DNA of 64,000 nucleotides, from assembly GCF_000763295.1 (NCBI RefSeq), contig NZ_JRJE01000032.1:186001-250000 (forward strand), in the 5' to 3' direction. The position numbers and the translations under genes are program-made. This document shows positions 35,993-45,054 of the stretch, piece by piece; within the stretch, counting starts at the first letter, position 1, and every line of letters starts with the position of its first letter. Below the pieces are notes generated by a model. That model made no database searches, was not told where the DNA came from, and saw only the letters and a program-made list of their open reading frames with translations. The stretch comes from Thalassospira australica (GTDB lineage: Bacteria > Pseudomonadota > Alphaproteobacteria > Rhodospirillales > Thalassospiraceae).

Positions 35993-37288
35993 CTAACCGG
36001 TATATCCAAACAAACGTGGCAACCACAAAACCATTTCGGGGACCAGAACCAGCACAATCAGCGCCCCGATCAATACCCCCACAAACACCCAGATTTCACG
36101 AATGATATCGCGCAAGGGAATGCCGGTAACACCGTTCAGAACAAACAGCAAAATGCCATAGGGCGGTGTGATCAGACCGATCATGATATTGATCGTGATA
36201 ACGACCCCGAAATAGACCAGATCAATGCCAAGATGTTCTGCTGTTGGCAGGAAAAGCGGCACCACGATCAACAGAAGTGTCGTCGCGTCAAACAAACAGC
36301 CCAGCAGCAGAATGATCACATTGATCACCAGCATGAAGATCAAGGGCGACATATTGATCGCCGCCAGTTCATCCGCAACAAGGGCAGGCAGGTTTTCACT
36401 TGCAACCAAATAGTTCAGCACAAGTGCCGATGCGATGATCAGACCAACGACCGAGGTCGACCTGGCCCCATCAAGCACCAGATGATAGAAATCTTTCCAG
36501 CTCACCGACCGATAAAACAATGCCGCAAGAATAAGGGCATAGACCGCTGCAATCGCCGCAGCCTCTGTCGGGGTGGTGATGCCACCATAAATCCCGTAAA
36601 GCAGGATCACCGGAAGCATCAATGCCGGGAATGCACGCATGGTCACAGCCGGAATTTCACGTAACGGCACGACGTCATCACGTTTGAAATTACGCTTGTG
36701 GGCGACCACGACATTGACGACCATCAAAACCACGGCCAAGAACAGCCCCGGCACGATACCGGCAAGGAACAGATAGCCGATTGATGATCCCGATATCAGC
36801 GCATAAAGGATCATCGGAATCGAAGGCGGAATAATCGGGCCGATAACGCTTGATGCCGCAGTCAGGGCAGCGGCATATCCACCCGGATAACGGTTATTGC
36901 GCGTCATCAGATCAATAATGACGCGCCCGATTCCGGCCGCATCGGCAATTGCCGATCCCGACATCCCTGAAAAGATCACACTGGCAAGCACATTGACATG
37001 GGCAAGCCCGCCGCGAAAACGACCGACAATCGCAATACAGAATGTCAACAACCGGTCACTGATCGTCCCGGCGTTCATGAAATTGGCCGCAAGGATAAAC
37101 AAAGGCACGGCCAGCAAAACATAACTGTTAAACAGGCCATTCAATGCCTGTTCGGCAACCAGACCAACATCCTGTCCGGAAATGAACATATAGCCGATCG
37201 AGGCCGCAAAGGCCGCGATTGCAATTGGCATTCCAATCGCACCAAGCAGCAAAAATCCTCCAAGACTGATCAAAAAAGCCATGCTCAT
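35993..37288 (-). CDS. TRAP transporter large permease (DctM type)
   Basis: A 431-residue membrane protein with about 12 hydrophobic segments. It is the ion-coupled permease of a tripartite ATP-independent periplasmic transporter. Landmarks are the GxxG-rich FSGMSGSAIADAAGIGRV segment and the C-terminal LITPPYGILLFVLNGVTGIPL. It is translationally coupled to the small permease (four-base ATGA overlap) and last in the dctPQM-like operon. Confidence 0.93.
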   Translation of the reverse strand: MSMAFLISLGGFLLLGAIGMPIAIAAFAASIGYMFISGQDVGLVAEQALNGLFNSYVLLAVPLFILAANFMNAGTISDRLLTFCIAIVGRFRGGLAHVNVLASVIFSGMSGSAIADAAGIGRVIIDLMTRNNRYPGGYAAALTAASSVIGPIIPPSIPMILYALISGSSIGYLFLAGIVPGLFLAVVLMVVNVVVAHKRNFKRDDVVPLREIPAVTMRAFPALMLPVILLYGIYGGITTPTEAAAIAAVYALILAALFYRSVSWKDFYHLVLDGARSTSVVGLIIASALVLNYLVASENLPALVADELAAINMSPLIFMLVINVIILLLGCLFDATTLLLIVVPLFLPTAEHLGIDLVYFGVVITINIMIGLITPPYGILLFVLNGVTGIPLRDIIREIWVFVGVLIGALIVLVLVPEMVLWLPRLFGYTG

Positions 37289-37842
37289 GCCTTGGGCTCC
37301 TGTGTCATTAACCGATCAGAACTGGGTTGGTCCGAATGTGACAGTTCACCAGAAATTGCCGCGATTTCCCGATCACAGGTTTTAGCCCGCATCAAACGCC
37401 ACAGGGAAACGACACTGCGGATAATCAGCGCGACAATAAAGACCGGAAAAATGGCATAGACATAATCAAGGGTAATGCGCGTGACAGGTGCCTTTTCGAT
37501 CCGCATGAACATGACGTAATCCACAATCACCGGGAACCCGGCGATGAAGGCGCCCGCAATACATGCAAGACCAATAATTGCCATGACCCGTCGCCCGCGT
37601 GGCGGGGCTGCCAGAAACAGCATATTGAACGACACATGGTCATGTTCACGCAGCAAGAAAGCGGACGTCCAGAACACCAGCCAGATATACAGGATGATGC
37701 ACAGCTCAACCGTCCAGCCAAGCGGGCTATTGAGAACATAGCGCGCAAAAATCTGTAAAAGAAATGTGCCAAACATCGCGATGAACAATGCCACCGCGAT
37801 GCTTTCGGCACCTTTTTTGAAGGGTCTGGTCAAATCACGCAC
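37285..37842 (-). CDS. TRAP transporter small permease (DctQ type)
   Basis: A 185-residue protein with four hydrophobic segments. The conserved W-TVELCIILYIWLVFWTSAFLLREHDHVSF block marks the DctQ family. It partners the large permease, starts six bases after the binding-protein gene and overlaps the large-permease start. The C-terminal 30 residues are a polar cytoplasmic tail. Confidence 0.9.
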   Translation of the reverse strand: MRDLTRPFKKGAESIAVALFIAMFGTFLLQIFARYVLNSPLGWTVELCIILYIWLVFWTSAFLLREHDHVSFNMLFLAAPPRGRRVMAIIGLACIAGAFIAGFPVIVDYVMFMRIEKAPVTRITLDYVYAIFPVFIVALIIRSVVSLWRLMRAKTCDREIAAISGELSHSDQPSSDRLMTQEPKA

Positions 37843-37848
37843 GAGTTA

Positions 37849-38859
37849 TCACTTCACCGCGTTGATTTGCTCGACGATGCCTTCTGGCCAATCCTTGGCA
37901 AATTCGCTTTCCAGATAGGCATTCTGAACTTTGGTGCGGAATGCAGCAACGTCAGGGGTGTAAATCGAAAGGCCTTCTTTCTTGAAGAAATCAATCAGCG
38001 ACTCTTCATCTTCAATGCGCATTTTGTTGTTGTAGGCGGTCGCAACCGCCGCAGCGTCCTTGACCTTTTTTTGCTGATCTGCACTCAGATCGTCATAGGT
38101 GCTTTTTGCCATCGACAGGAAAATCGCATCGACCAGATGGTCGGTCAGAACGATCTGCTTGGTGACTTCATAGAATTTGACAGCCTTAACCGTCGGCAGC
38201 GGGTTGTCCTGACCGTCAATCGTTCCGGTCTGAAGCCCGGTGTAGACTTCACCAAATGCCAGTGGTGTTGCATCGGCACCCAGCGCATTGCCAAGGAACA
38301 ACCACGCATCGGACCCCGGCATGCGCAGCTTCACGCCGTTCAGGTCATCCGGGGTGGTGATTTTCTTGTCATTGGCAAGGTTAAGCTCGCGGGTACCAAG
38401 ATAACCGACATCAAGGATTTCGATATTCATGTCATCGGCGACCATCTGATAGAATTTCTTGCCGATGTCGCTGTTGAAAACTTTTTTCTGATGTTCCGGA
38501 TCACGGATCAGGTAACCAGCGGTAAATACCGACCATTCCGGTATCTGTTTGGCAATGTCCTGTGCCGAAATCATCGCCATATCAAGATTGCCACGCTGCA
38601 TTGCAGCGGGTTCTGTTCCCTGTTTGAACAGGCTGGCATTCAGGTGAATTTCAATATCGAATTCGCCCGGTGCCGTCTTTGCAAGTTCTTCTTTGAAGAC
38701 GGTCAGCATTTTGGCGTGCCAGTCGGATTCAACGGCTGGTGTTGAAATGCGCAGCTTTACCGCGTCTGCGGCAAAGGCCGATGTTGCACCAATTGCAAAG
38801 GTGCAGATTGCTGCCGATGCAAGCCTTACCAGACTGCGTGCCATGGGTGTTTTGGTCAT
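37849..38859 (-). CDS. TRAP transporter substrate-binding protein (DctP type)
   Basis: A 336-residue periplasmic receptor. The signal peptide runs to about residue 31 (ATSAFA-AD). The DctP fold shows LKMRxPGS-like VKLRMPGSDAWLFLGNALGADATPLAFGEVYTGLQTGTIDGQDNP, with the Arg that binds a substrate carboxylate. The ligand is therefore a carboxylated compound. GGGAGGA precedes the chosen ATG by six bases; an earlier in-frame start is less likely. It is first gene of the operon, driven by a promoter containing a palindrome. Confidence 0.92.
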   Translation of the reverse strand: MTKTPMARSLVRLASAAICTFAIGATSAFAADAVKLRISTPAVESDWHAKMLTVFKEELAKTAPGEFDIEIHLNASLFKQGTEPAAMQRGNLDMAMISAQDIAKQIPEWSVFTAGYLIRDPEHQKKVFNSDIGKKFYQMVADDMNIEILDVGYLGTRELNLANDKKITTPDDLNGVKLRMPGSDAWLFLGNALGADATPLAFGEVYTGLQTGTIDGQDNPLPTVKAVKFYEVTKQIVLTDHLVDAIFLSMAKSTYDDLSADQQKKVKDAAAVATAYNNKMRIEDEESLIDFFKKEGLSIYTPDVAAFRTKVQNAYLESEFAKDWPEGIVEQINAVK

Positions 38860-38968
38860 TTTATCCTCCCTAAAGGACATTAAGTATTTGTTTTTCTAGT
38901 GTGTCGTTATTGTTTTTAGGTCTTTCCACAGATGAGAATCAACAACATCTGCACTGACACGACACCTA

Positions 38969-38998
38969 TTGTATAACTAACATGTTAGTGATAGACAA
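38969..38998. promoter_or_regulatory. Divergent TRAP / aldolase promoter with spacer operator
   Basis: On the minus strand TTGTCT-N17-TATACA faces the TRAP operon. On the plus strand TTGTAT-N17-TAGACA faces the aldolase. The shared spacer contains the perfect 14-bp palindrome ACTAACATGTTAGT (38976-38989), a size suited to a FadR/GntR-family dimer. The nearby GntR-family gene is the obvious candidate regulator. Confidence 0.6.
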
Positions 38999-39056
38999 CT
39001 GTTTCAACACCAATAAACACTGCGTCAGGTTATCTGGCGCGAAACAGGAATGTGTC

Positions 39057-39953
39057 ATGCCCGCCACCAGATCAGACAAATTCGGCATCTCCGCTGCGAT
39101 TACAACGCCCTTTACCCCTGACGGCGCGATCGATATCGACCTGCTGTGCAAACATGCCAAATCATTGCTTTCCCAGGGGTGTGTATCTTTCACCCTTGGC
39201 GGAACAACCGGCGAGGGGCCACATCTGTCTGGTGATGAAAAAATCGCGGCACACAAGGCTTTGCTGGCATCCGGTATTGCCCCGACCCAGATCATTGTCG
39301 GCATTATCGAATCCGCACTTTCAGATGCAATTCAGGCTGCAAAAACAGCCAGCTCGCTTGGGGCAAGATATGTTCTGGTAACACCACCCTATTATTTCAA
39401 AGGGTCCAGCGATGCCGGGCAGATCATCTGGTTCCGGCAGTTTCTTGATGCGATCAGTGACACCCGACTTCAGGTCATTCTGTACCATATTCCGCAGGTC
39501 TCAGCCGCCCCGGTCGGCCCGGACATGATCGCCGCCCTGATTGAAAGCCACCCTGACATGATTGCCGGGGTCAAGGATTCGTCGGGCGACTGGGAAAATG
39601 CGAAAACCTTGCTCGACCGGTTTTCCGACAGGCACATCCTGATCGGGGATGAACGGCTTTTGGGGGCGGCAATCGCATTGGGCGCATCCGGCGCGATCAG
39701 CGGCGTGGCAAATTTTGCCCCGGACCTTTTGGTCCCGCTTCTGGATGGCAAAACACCGGATTCGCGGTTGGCGCCACTTGTAAACGCTCTTATCGAACTC
39801 CCTGTAACGCCCGCGGTAAAGGCGCTTGTTGCGCACAGAACCGGCTGTGCGCAATGGTCGCGCGTGCGCGCGCCGCTTGTCGAACTGACGCAGGAACAGT
39901 ATGAGTGGATCACAAATTCTTACGATACCCTGTTCGCAGCCAGGAATGATTGA
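39057..39953 (+). CDS. Dihydrodipicolinate synthase / N-acetylneuraminate lyase family aldolase
   Basis: A 298-residue class I aldolase. The Schiff-base Lys is residue 173 in IAGVKDSSGDW and the catalytic Tyr is residue 143 in VILYHIPQVSA. The pyruvate-binding segment is GGTTGEGPHLS. The presence of a TRAP transporter and a GntR regulator suggests catabolism of an imported sugar acid or keto acid rather than lysine synthesis; substrate unknown. Start chosen at the ATG with AGGAA eight bases upstream. Its stop shares one base with the GntR gene start (TGATG). Confidence 0.88.
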   Translation: MPATRSDKFGISAAITTPFTPDGAIDIDLLCKHAKSLLSQGCVSFTLGGTTGEGPHLSGDEKIAAHKALLASGIAPTQIIVGIIESALSDAIQAAKTASSLGARYVLVTPPYYFKGSSDAGQIIWFRQFLDAISDTRLQVILYHIPQVSAAPVGPDMIAALIESHPDMIAGVKDSSGDWENAKTLLDRFSDRHILIGDERLLGAAIALGASGAISGVANFAPDLLVPLLDGKTPDSRLAPLVNALIELPVTPAVKALVAHRTGCAQWSRVRAPLVELTQEQYEWITNSYDTLFAARND

Positions 39954-40633
39954 TGAGCGAAAACAAGCGGCACCCACTAAGACAAAGTCGGCGAAGCGAA
40001 GCCTATAACAGCTTCACCGAACATCTTTTGGCCCGTGATATCCGGCCCGGCCAGTTTATCTCGCAGCGTGAACTTGTCGAAATTACCGATATGCCGCTTG
40101 GTGCCATTCGCGAATTGATCCCGCGCCTTGAAGCTGACGGCCTGATAACCACTGTACCGCAGCGTGGAATGCAGGTCGCCCATATTGATCTTGAACTTGT
40201 GCGCAATGCCTTTCAGCTTCGTTTTTTTCTGGAACTCGAAGCCGCGCGGTTGTTCACCATACAGGCCAGTGATCAGACGCTGACCAAGCTTCGCAAGGCA
40301 CATGAAGACGTCCTGCACTCGGCCAGCGAAAATGGCATCACACCGGAACTGCTTGAACATGCCCAGACTGTGGACTGGTCGCTGCATGACACGATCATAG
40401 ATTCACTTGATAATGAAATCATTTCAAAGATCTATAAGGTCAATTCCGTCAAGATCCGCCTGATACGCCAGGAACGCTTTCGGCTGTCAGAAAGCCTGTT
40501 GCAGAATGTGATGAACGATCATCTTGCGATCATTGCTGCCTTTGAAAAACGTGACCCGGAACAGGCTGCCACATGCCTGCGCCAGCATCTTGAAAATGCA
40601 CGCGGACGCGCACTGGGTCTGGGGGATCGGTAA
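39953..40633 (+). CDS. GntR-family transcriptional regulator, FadR/FCD subfamily
   Basis: A 226-residue regulator with an N-terminal winged helix (residues about 15-75: ISQRELVEITDMPLGAIRELIPRLEADGLI). The all-helical FCD ligand domain has the metal-binding residues in D.SLHDTI and NDHLAIIAAF...H. It is translationally coupled to the aldolase gene, so it most likely senses a substrate or intermediate of that pathway and controls the divergent promoter. Confidence 0.9.
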   Translation: MSENKRHPLRQSRRSEAYNSFTEHLLARDIRPGQFISQRELVEITDMPLGAIRELIPRLEADGLITTVPQRGMQVAHIDLELVRNAFQLRFFLELEAARLFTIQASDQTLTKLRKAHEDVLHSASENGITPELLEHAQTVDWSLHDTIIDSLDNEIISKIYKVNSVKIRLIRQERFRLSESLLQNVMNDHLAIIAAFEKRDPEQAATCLRQHLENARGRALGLGDR

Positions 40634-40660
40634 CCCCGAAAACTTGATATCTGCCAAAAG

Positions 40661-40696
40661 ACAAAACCCCGCCGATGGTTCGGCGGGGTTTTGTGT
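40661..40696. terminator. Bidirectional intrinsic terminator
   Basis: AAAACCCCGCCGA, a TGGT loop and TCGGCGGGGTTTT form a perfect 13-bp stem with A and T flanks between converging genes. Confidence 0.93.
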
Positions 40697-40715
40697 ATTT
40701 GGGCCCTGGCTTGTC

Positions 40716-41723
40716 CTAGACAAACCGGCGGAACTCGCCGGATTTGCGCGGCGGGCAGAAACGTTTCAAATAGGATGGGGCAATTGCCTCAAGGCTGTTG
40801 GGCGTAATGCCAAGCTCGGCAAAACCGTCGGCCCCTTCGGACACAACGTTATCGGTTTTCAGCAAACGCACCTGATCGGGCGTCAGCGGCGGTACCGGCA
40901 GGAACTGCAGGAAGAATGCCTTGATCGATGCCAGCCAAAGCGGGACGGGCATTAAAATGGCGCGCTGGCGGGTGATGCGCAGCATGTCCTGAAGCAGCGC
41001 CATGAAGGAATAGGTTTCCGGCCCACCAAGCTCATAGGTCTTGCCCGCAGATTTGCCTTCGGTCAGGGCCGTGACAAACGCATCGGCGACATCGCCAACA
41101 TAAACCGGCTGGAATTTCGGGCCGCCTTCGCCGTGCAGATCAACCTTGCCTTCGCCGAGATCAACTTTCGGCAGGCCCGGTGCACCCACAACCGGCAGAA
41201 CCGGCGAGAAACGCGCCATGGTGGCAAATTTGTTCAGGAAGTTGTCATTCTGCCCAAAGATCACCGACGGACGGAAGATCACCGCATCCGGGAACACCTC
41301 GCGCACGGCTTTTTCACCAGCAAGTTTTGAGGTCGCATAATTGGCAGACGTGTTTTTATCCACACCAAGGGCCGACATATGCAAAAGCGTTTTGACACCA
41401 CATGCCTTGGCTTCCTCGGCAATGCGTTTGGCCGCCTTGACGTGGATGTTCAGGAAATTTTTGCTGCCGCGTTCATAAAGAATACCCAGAAGGTTAATGA
41501 CTGCTTCAGACCCCTCAAGCGCATCCTTGATGCTGTCTTCGTCGCGCACATCGCAATGAACCGGAACCACCTGACCGAGATAACCCATCGGCTTGAGCTT
41601 TTTGACCCGTTCAAAGCTTCGGGTCGGGACGCGGACGATAAAATCACGTTCAAGCAGACGCTTGACGATGTGACGTCCAACAAATCCGGTGCCGCCAAAG
41701 ACGGTAACGATACGACGATCCAT
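40716..41723 (-). CDS. NDUFA9-like NAD(P)-binding protein (complex I accessory type)
   Basis: A 335-residue atypical short-chain dehydrogenase. The Rossmann motif VTVFGGTGFVGRHIV is at the N-terminus. VINLLGILYE and HMSALGVD take the place of the catalytic segment, with a YATSKLAGEKAV Tyr-Lys pair retained. It matches the complex I NDUFA9 subunit family (COG0702) common in alphaproteobacteria. A respiratory-complex role is known for the mitochondrial relative and inferred here. The ATG with AGGAGAGAG upstream was chosen. Confidence 0.85.
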   Translation of the reverse strand: MDRRIVTVFGGTGFVGRHIVKRLLERDFIVRVPTRSFERVKKLKPMGYLGQVVPVHCDVRDEDSIKDALEGSEAVINLLGILYERGSKNFLNIHVKAAKRIAEEAKACGVKTLLHMSALGVDKNTSANYATSKLAGEKAVREVFPDAVIFRPSVIFGQNDNFLNKFATMARFSPVLPVVGAPGLPKVDLGEGKVDLHGEGGPKFQPVYVGDVADAFVTALTEGKSAGKTYELGGPETYSFMALLQDMLRITRQRAILMPVPLWLASIKAFFLQFLPVPPLTPDQVRLLKTDNVVSEGADGFAELGITPNSLEAIAPSYLKRFCPPRKSGEFRRFV

Positions 41724-41901
41724 GCTTGCTCTCTCCTTGCCGGTCACGGGAACGCGGATAAACTCCGCGACAGTTATCGGCGTTTGGTGCCTTCAGGGTC
41801 CGTTGCAGGAACCGACCCGATCCAAATAGTATCCTGCGGACAATCATATAGTGTCCAAACAGAAGACGATATGAGTCTCCGCAGGCTCTTGGCTTATATA
41901 C

Positions 41902-41931
41902 GACGCGAAACCCGCGTCAACAACGCGGTTT
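41902..41931 (-). terminator. Possible intrinsic terminator of the YeeZ-like gene
   Basis: On the minus strand AACCGCG, a seven-base loop and CGCGGGTT (one bulged G), then TTCG. The T-run is short. Confidence 0.4.
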
Positions 41932-42836
41932 TATGAAACATTTTCGTCCTTGGCCTCCACTTTGGCCAATATTTCATCATAAAGCGCCATCAAACCGGCC
42001 CGATAATCCGGATAACGCAGCTTTACACCCAGTTCCTGTTTTATCCGCGCATTTGAAACCCGTTTATTATCTTCATAAAAGCTTGCCGCCATCGGGCTGA
42101 GCACAGAAGTCGCAAAATCCTGTTCGGGCGGCGGATCAATGCCAAGCAGACCACAGGCGTGGGCAATCACGTCCTGCGGCGGGGCGGCATCATCATCACA
42201 GACATTGTAGGCGGCCCCGCAATTGGGCTGTTTGATCGAGGCCAGAACCGTCTGGGCGATGTCTTCGACATGGATGCGCGAAAACACCTGTCCGGGCTTG
42301 ACGATCCGGCGTGCCCGTCCGGAACGGACGGTTTCAAGCGCATTGCGCCCCGGACCATAAATGCCCGCCAATCGAAAACTTTGCACACAAAGATCATGCC
42401 GGCGGCCCAGTTCAAACCATGCCTTTTCAGCCGCCACACGACGCCGACCACGCTTGCCACTTGGCAGAAGGTCATCGTCTTCGGTCACTTCCCCACCGTT
42501 GCGATCCCCATAGACACCCGTGGTCGACAGATAACCAACCCACGTTCCCGCCGGAAGTGCGGCCAGATCACCACCATGATGATGGATCACCGGGTCCCCC
42601 TGCCCACCGGGCGGAGCGGATGCAATCACATGGGTCACACCATCAAAGGCGGCCTTGATATCGGCAATCGGTTGATCATCACCAAAGATGAACGGTTCTA
42701 TGCCGTCGGCTGTGAGCTGTTTGGCCTTGTCAGCGCTTCGCGTGGTTCCAGCAATTTTCCAACCTTCCGCGCGCAATTGGCGGGCGACAAGGCGGGCGGA
42801 AAACCCCATCCCGAAACAAAACAGCTTGTTGGTCAT
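41931..42836 (-). CDS. SDR-family NAD(P)-dependent protein, YeeZ-like
   Basis: A 301-residue protein with an unusual Rossmann start, KLFCFGMGFSARLVARQL, in place of the classic GxxGxxG. It then has VGYLSTTGVYGDRNGGEV and FRLAGIYGPGRNALETV, typical of the YeeZ/SDR_a5-type extended short-chain dehydrogenase group. The catalytic Tyr-x3-Lys is replaced by a V-AAEKAW segment, so enzymatic activity is doubtful. Function unknown. The frame is open upstream, but the ATG with AGGTG nearby fits the family. Confidence 0.75.
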   Translation of the reverse strand: MTNKLFCFGMGFSARLVARQLRAEGWKIAGTTRSADKAKQLTADGIEPFIFGDDQPIADIKAAFDGVTHVIASAPPGGQGDPVIHHHGGDLAALPAGTWVGYLSTTGVYGDRNGGEVTEDDDLLPSGKRGRRRVAAEKAWFELGRRHDLCVQSFRLAGIYGPGRNALETVRSGRARRIVKPGQVFSRIHVEDIAQTVLASIKQPNCGAAYNVCDDDAAPPQDVIAHACGLLGIDPPPEQDFATSVLSPMAASFYEDNKRVSNARIKQELGVKLRYPDYRAGLMALYDEILAKVEAKDENVS

Positions 42837-43066
42837 CAAGACACCTGCATTTGACTGCGTTACTTTTTCGTGGGCACAGTAAGCGATCTTGCCCGGTGCA
42901 GACAAAAACTTTTGCCCGGCACATGGCGCCGACAGGCAAGGACAATCATTATCTTGCCGTTTTCATGCGTTTTGTATTCGGACAAGCGCATTCTGGCATG
43001 GTGCGATCATGTTCATCATCTTCTATGCTGCTTGCCAACGGTTTTGCCAAAACGACGGAGCTTTTC

Positions 43067-43885
43067 ATGTCACGACTTCCAGTCCCCCCGTGCCTTAAGC
43101 GCACCACCACCATGCTGTGCGTTGCGGGGTTTGTTGGCATCTGGAGTGCGGGTACATCGAACGCCATCGCCCAGACCGAAAGCAACGGCGGCATGACCAG
43201 CGAGGAAAGCCAGCAATATCGCGACTGCATCAAGCTGGCCCAGCTTAAACCCGAAGACGGGTTTGAAAGTGCGATTGCGTGGCGTGACCTTGGTGGTGGG
43301 GAACCGGCCCGCCATTGTGTTGCCGTCGCCCTGATATCGCTTGGCAAATACGAAGAAGCCGCCACCCGCCTTGATGCCTTGGCCAAGGACAGCGCAGCAG
43401 GCCCCGGTGTGGTTGCCGGTATGCTGGCCCAGGCAGGCCAGGCGTGGTTGATGGCCAATAACCTCGAATTCGCCTGGCGCGATCAAAGCCGCGCACTGGA
43501 ACTTGTGCCCAACAACCCGCAGCTTTGGATTGATCGGGCAATGGCGCTTGGACTTGCCGGGGAATATTGGGAAGCGATTGATGACCTGAATGCGGCACTT
43601 GATCTTGCCCCCGGTCATCCAGAAGCCCTGATTTACCGGGCCTCTGCCTGGCGGCTGCTTGAAAGTTACGAATTGGCAATGACTGATATCGAGTATGTTC
43701 TTGATCGGGAACCGCAGAATGTGCAGGCCCTGTTTGAACGCGGAAAGCTGCATCGAATTGCCGGGGATGATGATCTGGCACGCCGCGACTGGTTAAATGT
43801 CATAGAACTTTCAAACGGAACCCCTGTTGCTGATGCGGCAAAAGCGAATATAGAAAAGATGGATGTTCGTACCGGGGACAACTAG
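43067..43885 (+). CDS. Exported TPR-repeat protein
   Basis: A 272-residue protein with a likely signal peptide (residues 1-41, ending SNAIAQ). It is followed by about five tetratricopeptide repeats, for example NNPQLWIDRAMALGLAGEYWEAIDDL and GHPEALIYRASAWRLLESYELAMTDI. It probably acts in the periplasm as a protein-interaction scaffold. The frame is open 72 codons upstream without signal-like content; GGAG lies eight bases before the chosen ATG. It is followed after about 100 bases by the PstS-like gene on the same strand. Confidence 0.78.
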   Translation: MSRLPVPPCLKRTTTMLCVAGFVGIWSAGTSNAIAQTESNGGMTSEESQQYRDCIKLAQLKPEDGFESAIAWRDLGGGEPARHCVAVALISLGKYEEAATRLDALAKDSAAGPGVVAGMLAQAGQAWLMANNLEFAWRDQSRALELVPNNPQLWIDRAMALGLAGEYWEAIDDLNAALDLAPGHPEALIYRASAWRLLESYELAMTDIEYVLDREPQNVQALFERGKLHRIAGDDDLARRDWLNVIELSNGTPVADAAKANIEKMDVRTGDN

Positions 43886-43987
43886 ATCAGAGCAGATCAG
43901 AAAACAGGTTCACTGCGACTGATTTCCTTGTATATGACCGGTAGAACCATGTGCCGGACCATGACCGGATAGATTTTGGGGGACAAA

Positions 43988-45016
43988 ATGCGTCGCACGC
44001 TTGCCTTGACTGCCTTTGCTGCTTTGATCGGGCTTACAGCACCGACCACCGCACAGGCCCGCGATCAGATCAGAATTGTTGGATCATCGACGATCTTTCC
44101 ATTAACCACCAAGGTCGCCGAGCATTTCGCCAAAACAACCGGTGAACCGGCCCCCGTGGTTGAAAGCACCGGATCAGGTGGCGGCTTCAAGCTGTTTTGT
44201 GGTGGCATTGGTTCAGAATTCCCCGACATTGTCGATTCATCACGTCAGATCACCGGATCGGAAACAGCGATTTGTGCTGCCAATTCAGTACAGGATATCA
44301 GCGAGATCAAGATCGGTTATGACGGTATCGTCATGCTGGGATCGCGCGACGCACCGGGCATGTCGCTGAGCGCGCGCCAACTTTATCTGGCTCTGGCGCG
44401 CACCATTCCGATCAATGGGGCCAGCGTACCAAATCCAAACGTTAATTGGTCCGATGTCGACCCGTCCCTACCGGATTTGAAAATCCGGGTCTATGGCCCG
44501 CCACCGACATCGGGCACACGCGACCTGTTGGGGCAGCTTATTCTTGATAAGGGATGTGCGACATTTTCTGATATCGCAAGCCTTGAGGTATCTGACCCAG
44601 AAAGCTTCCGTCTTTTGTGCCGGGCCATCCGCGACGACGGGGCCTATATCGAAGCCGGCGAGAATGACCGTCTTGTCATCAGCAAACTTGAAAAAGACCC
44701 GACATCCTATGGCGTGATGGGTTTCAATAACCTCGAACGTAACCGCGACAGGCTGCAGGGCATTCCGGTTAACGGCGTCGAACCTGATTATGAAACCATC
44801 CTTGATGGCAGCTATCCGGCGTCACGTGCGCTTTACCTGTACGTCAAGGACGATCACGAACAGCTTGTTCAATCCCTTGGCGCATTTGTTTCGACCTATG
44901 TGTCCGACGCGGTCATTGGCGAAGACGGTTTGCTTGCCGAAAACGGGTTGGTGCCGCTGCCGCCAGAAGAGCGCAAGGATACTCTTTCGCAGGCTGCGAA
45001 ATTCGCCGGAAACTGA
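43988..45016 (+). CDS. PstS-like periplasmic substrate-binding protein
   Basis: A 342-residue protein with a signal peptide to about residue 25 (TAQA-RD). The phosphate-binding-type fold shows IRIVGSSTIFPL, ESTGSGGGFKLFCGG, IVDSSRQIT and PPPTSGTRDLL. The SGTRD loop is the anion-binding site of PstS proteins. It lacks pstCAB neighbours, so it is either a scavenging or sensing protein or works with a transporter elsewhere. GGGGGA lies eight bases before the ATG. Confidence 0.82.
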   Translation: MRRTLALTAFAALIGLTAPTTAQARDQIRIVGSSTIFPLTTKVAEHFAKTTGEPAPVVESTGSGGGFKLFCGGIGSEFPDIVDSSRQITGSETAICAANSVQDISEIKIGYDGIVMLGSRDAPGMSLSARQLYLALARTIPINGASVPNPNVNWSDVDPSLPDLKIRVYGPPPTSGTRDLLGQLILDKGCATFSDIASLEVSDPESFRLLCRAIRDDGAYIEAGENDRLVISKLEKDPTSYGVMGFNNLERNRDRLQGIPVNGVEPDYETILDGSYPASRALYLYVKDDHEQLVQSLGAFVSTYVSDAVIGEDGLLAENGLVPLPPEERKDTLSQAAKFAGN

Positions 45017-45054
45017 CCCGCTATATAGTCATCCAATCGTGAGACGACCGGGCA

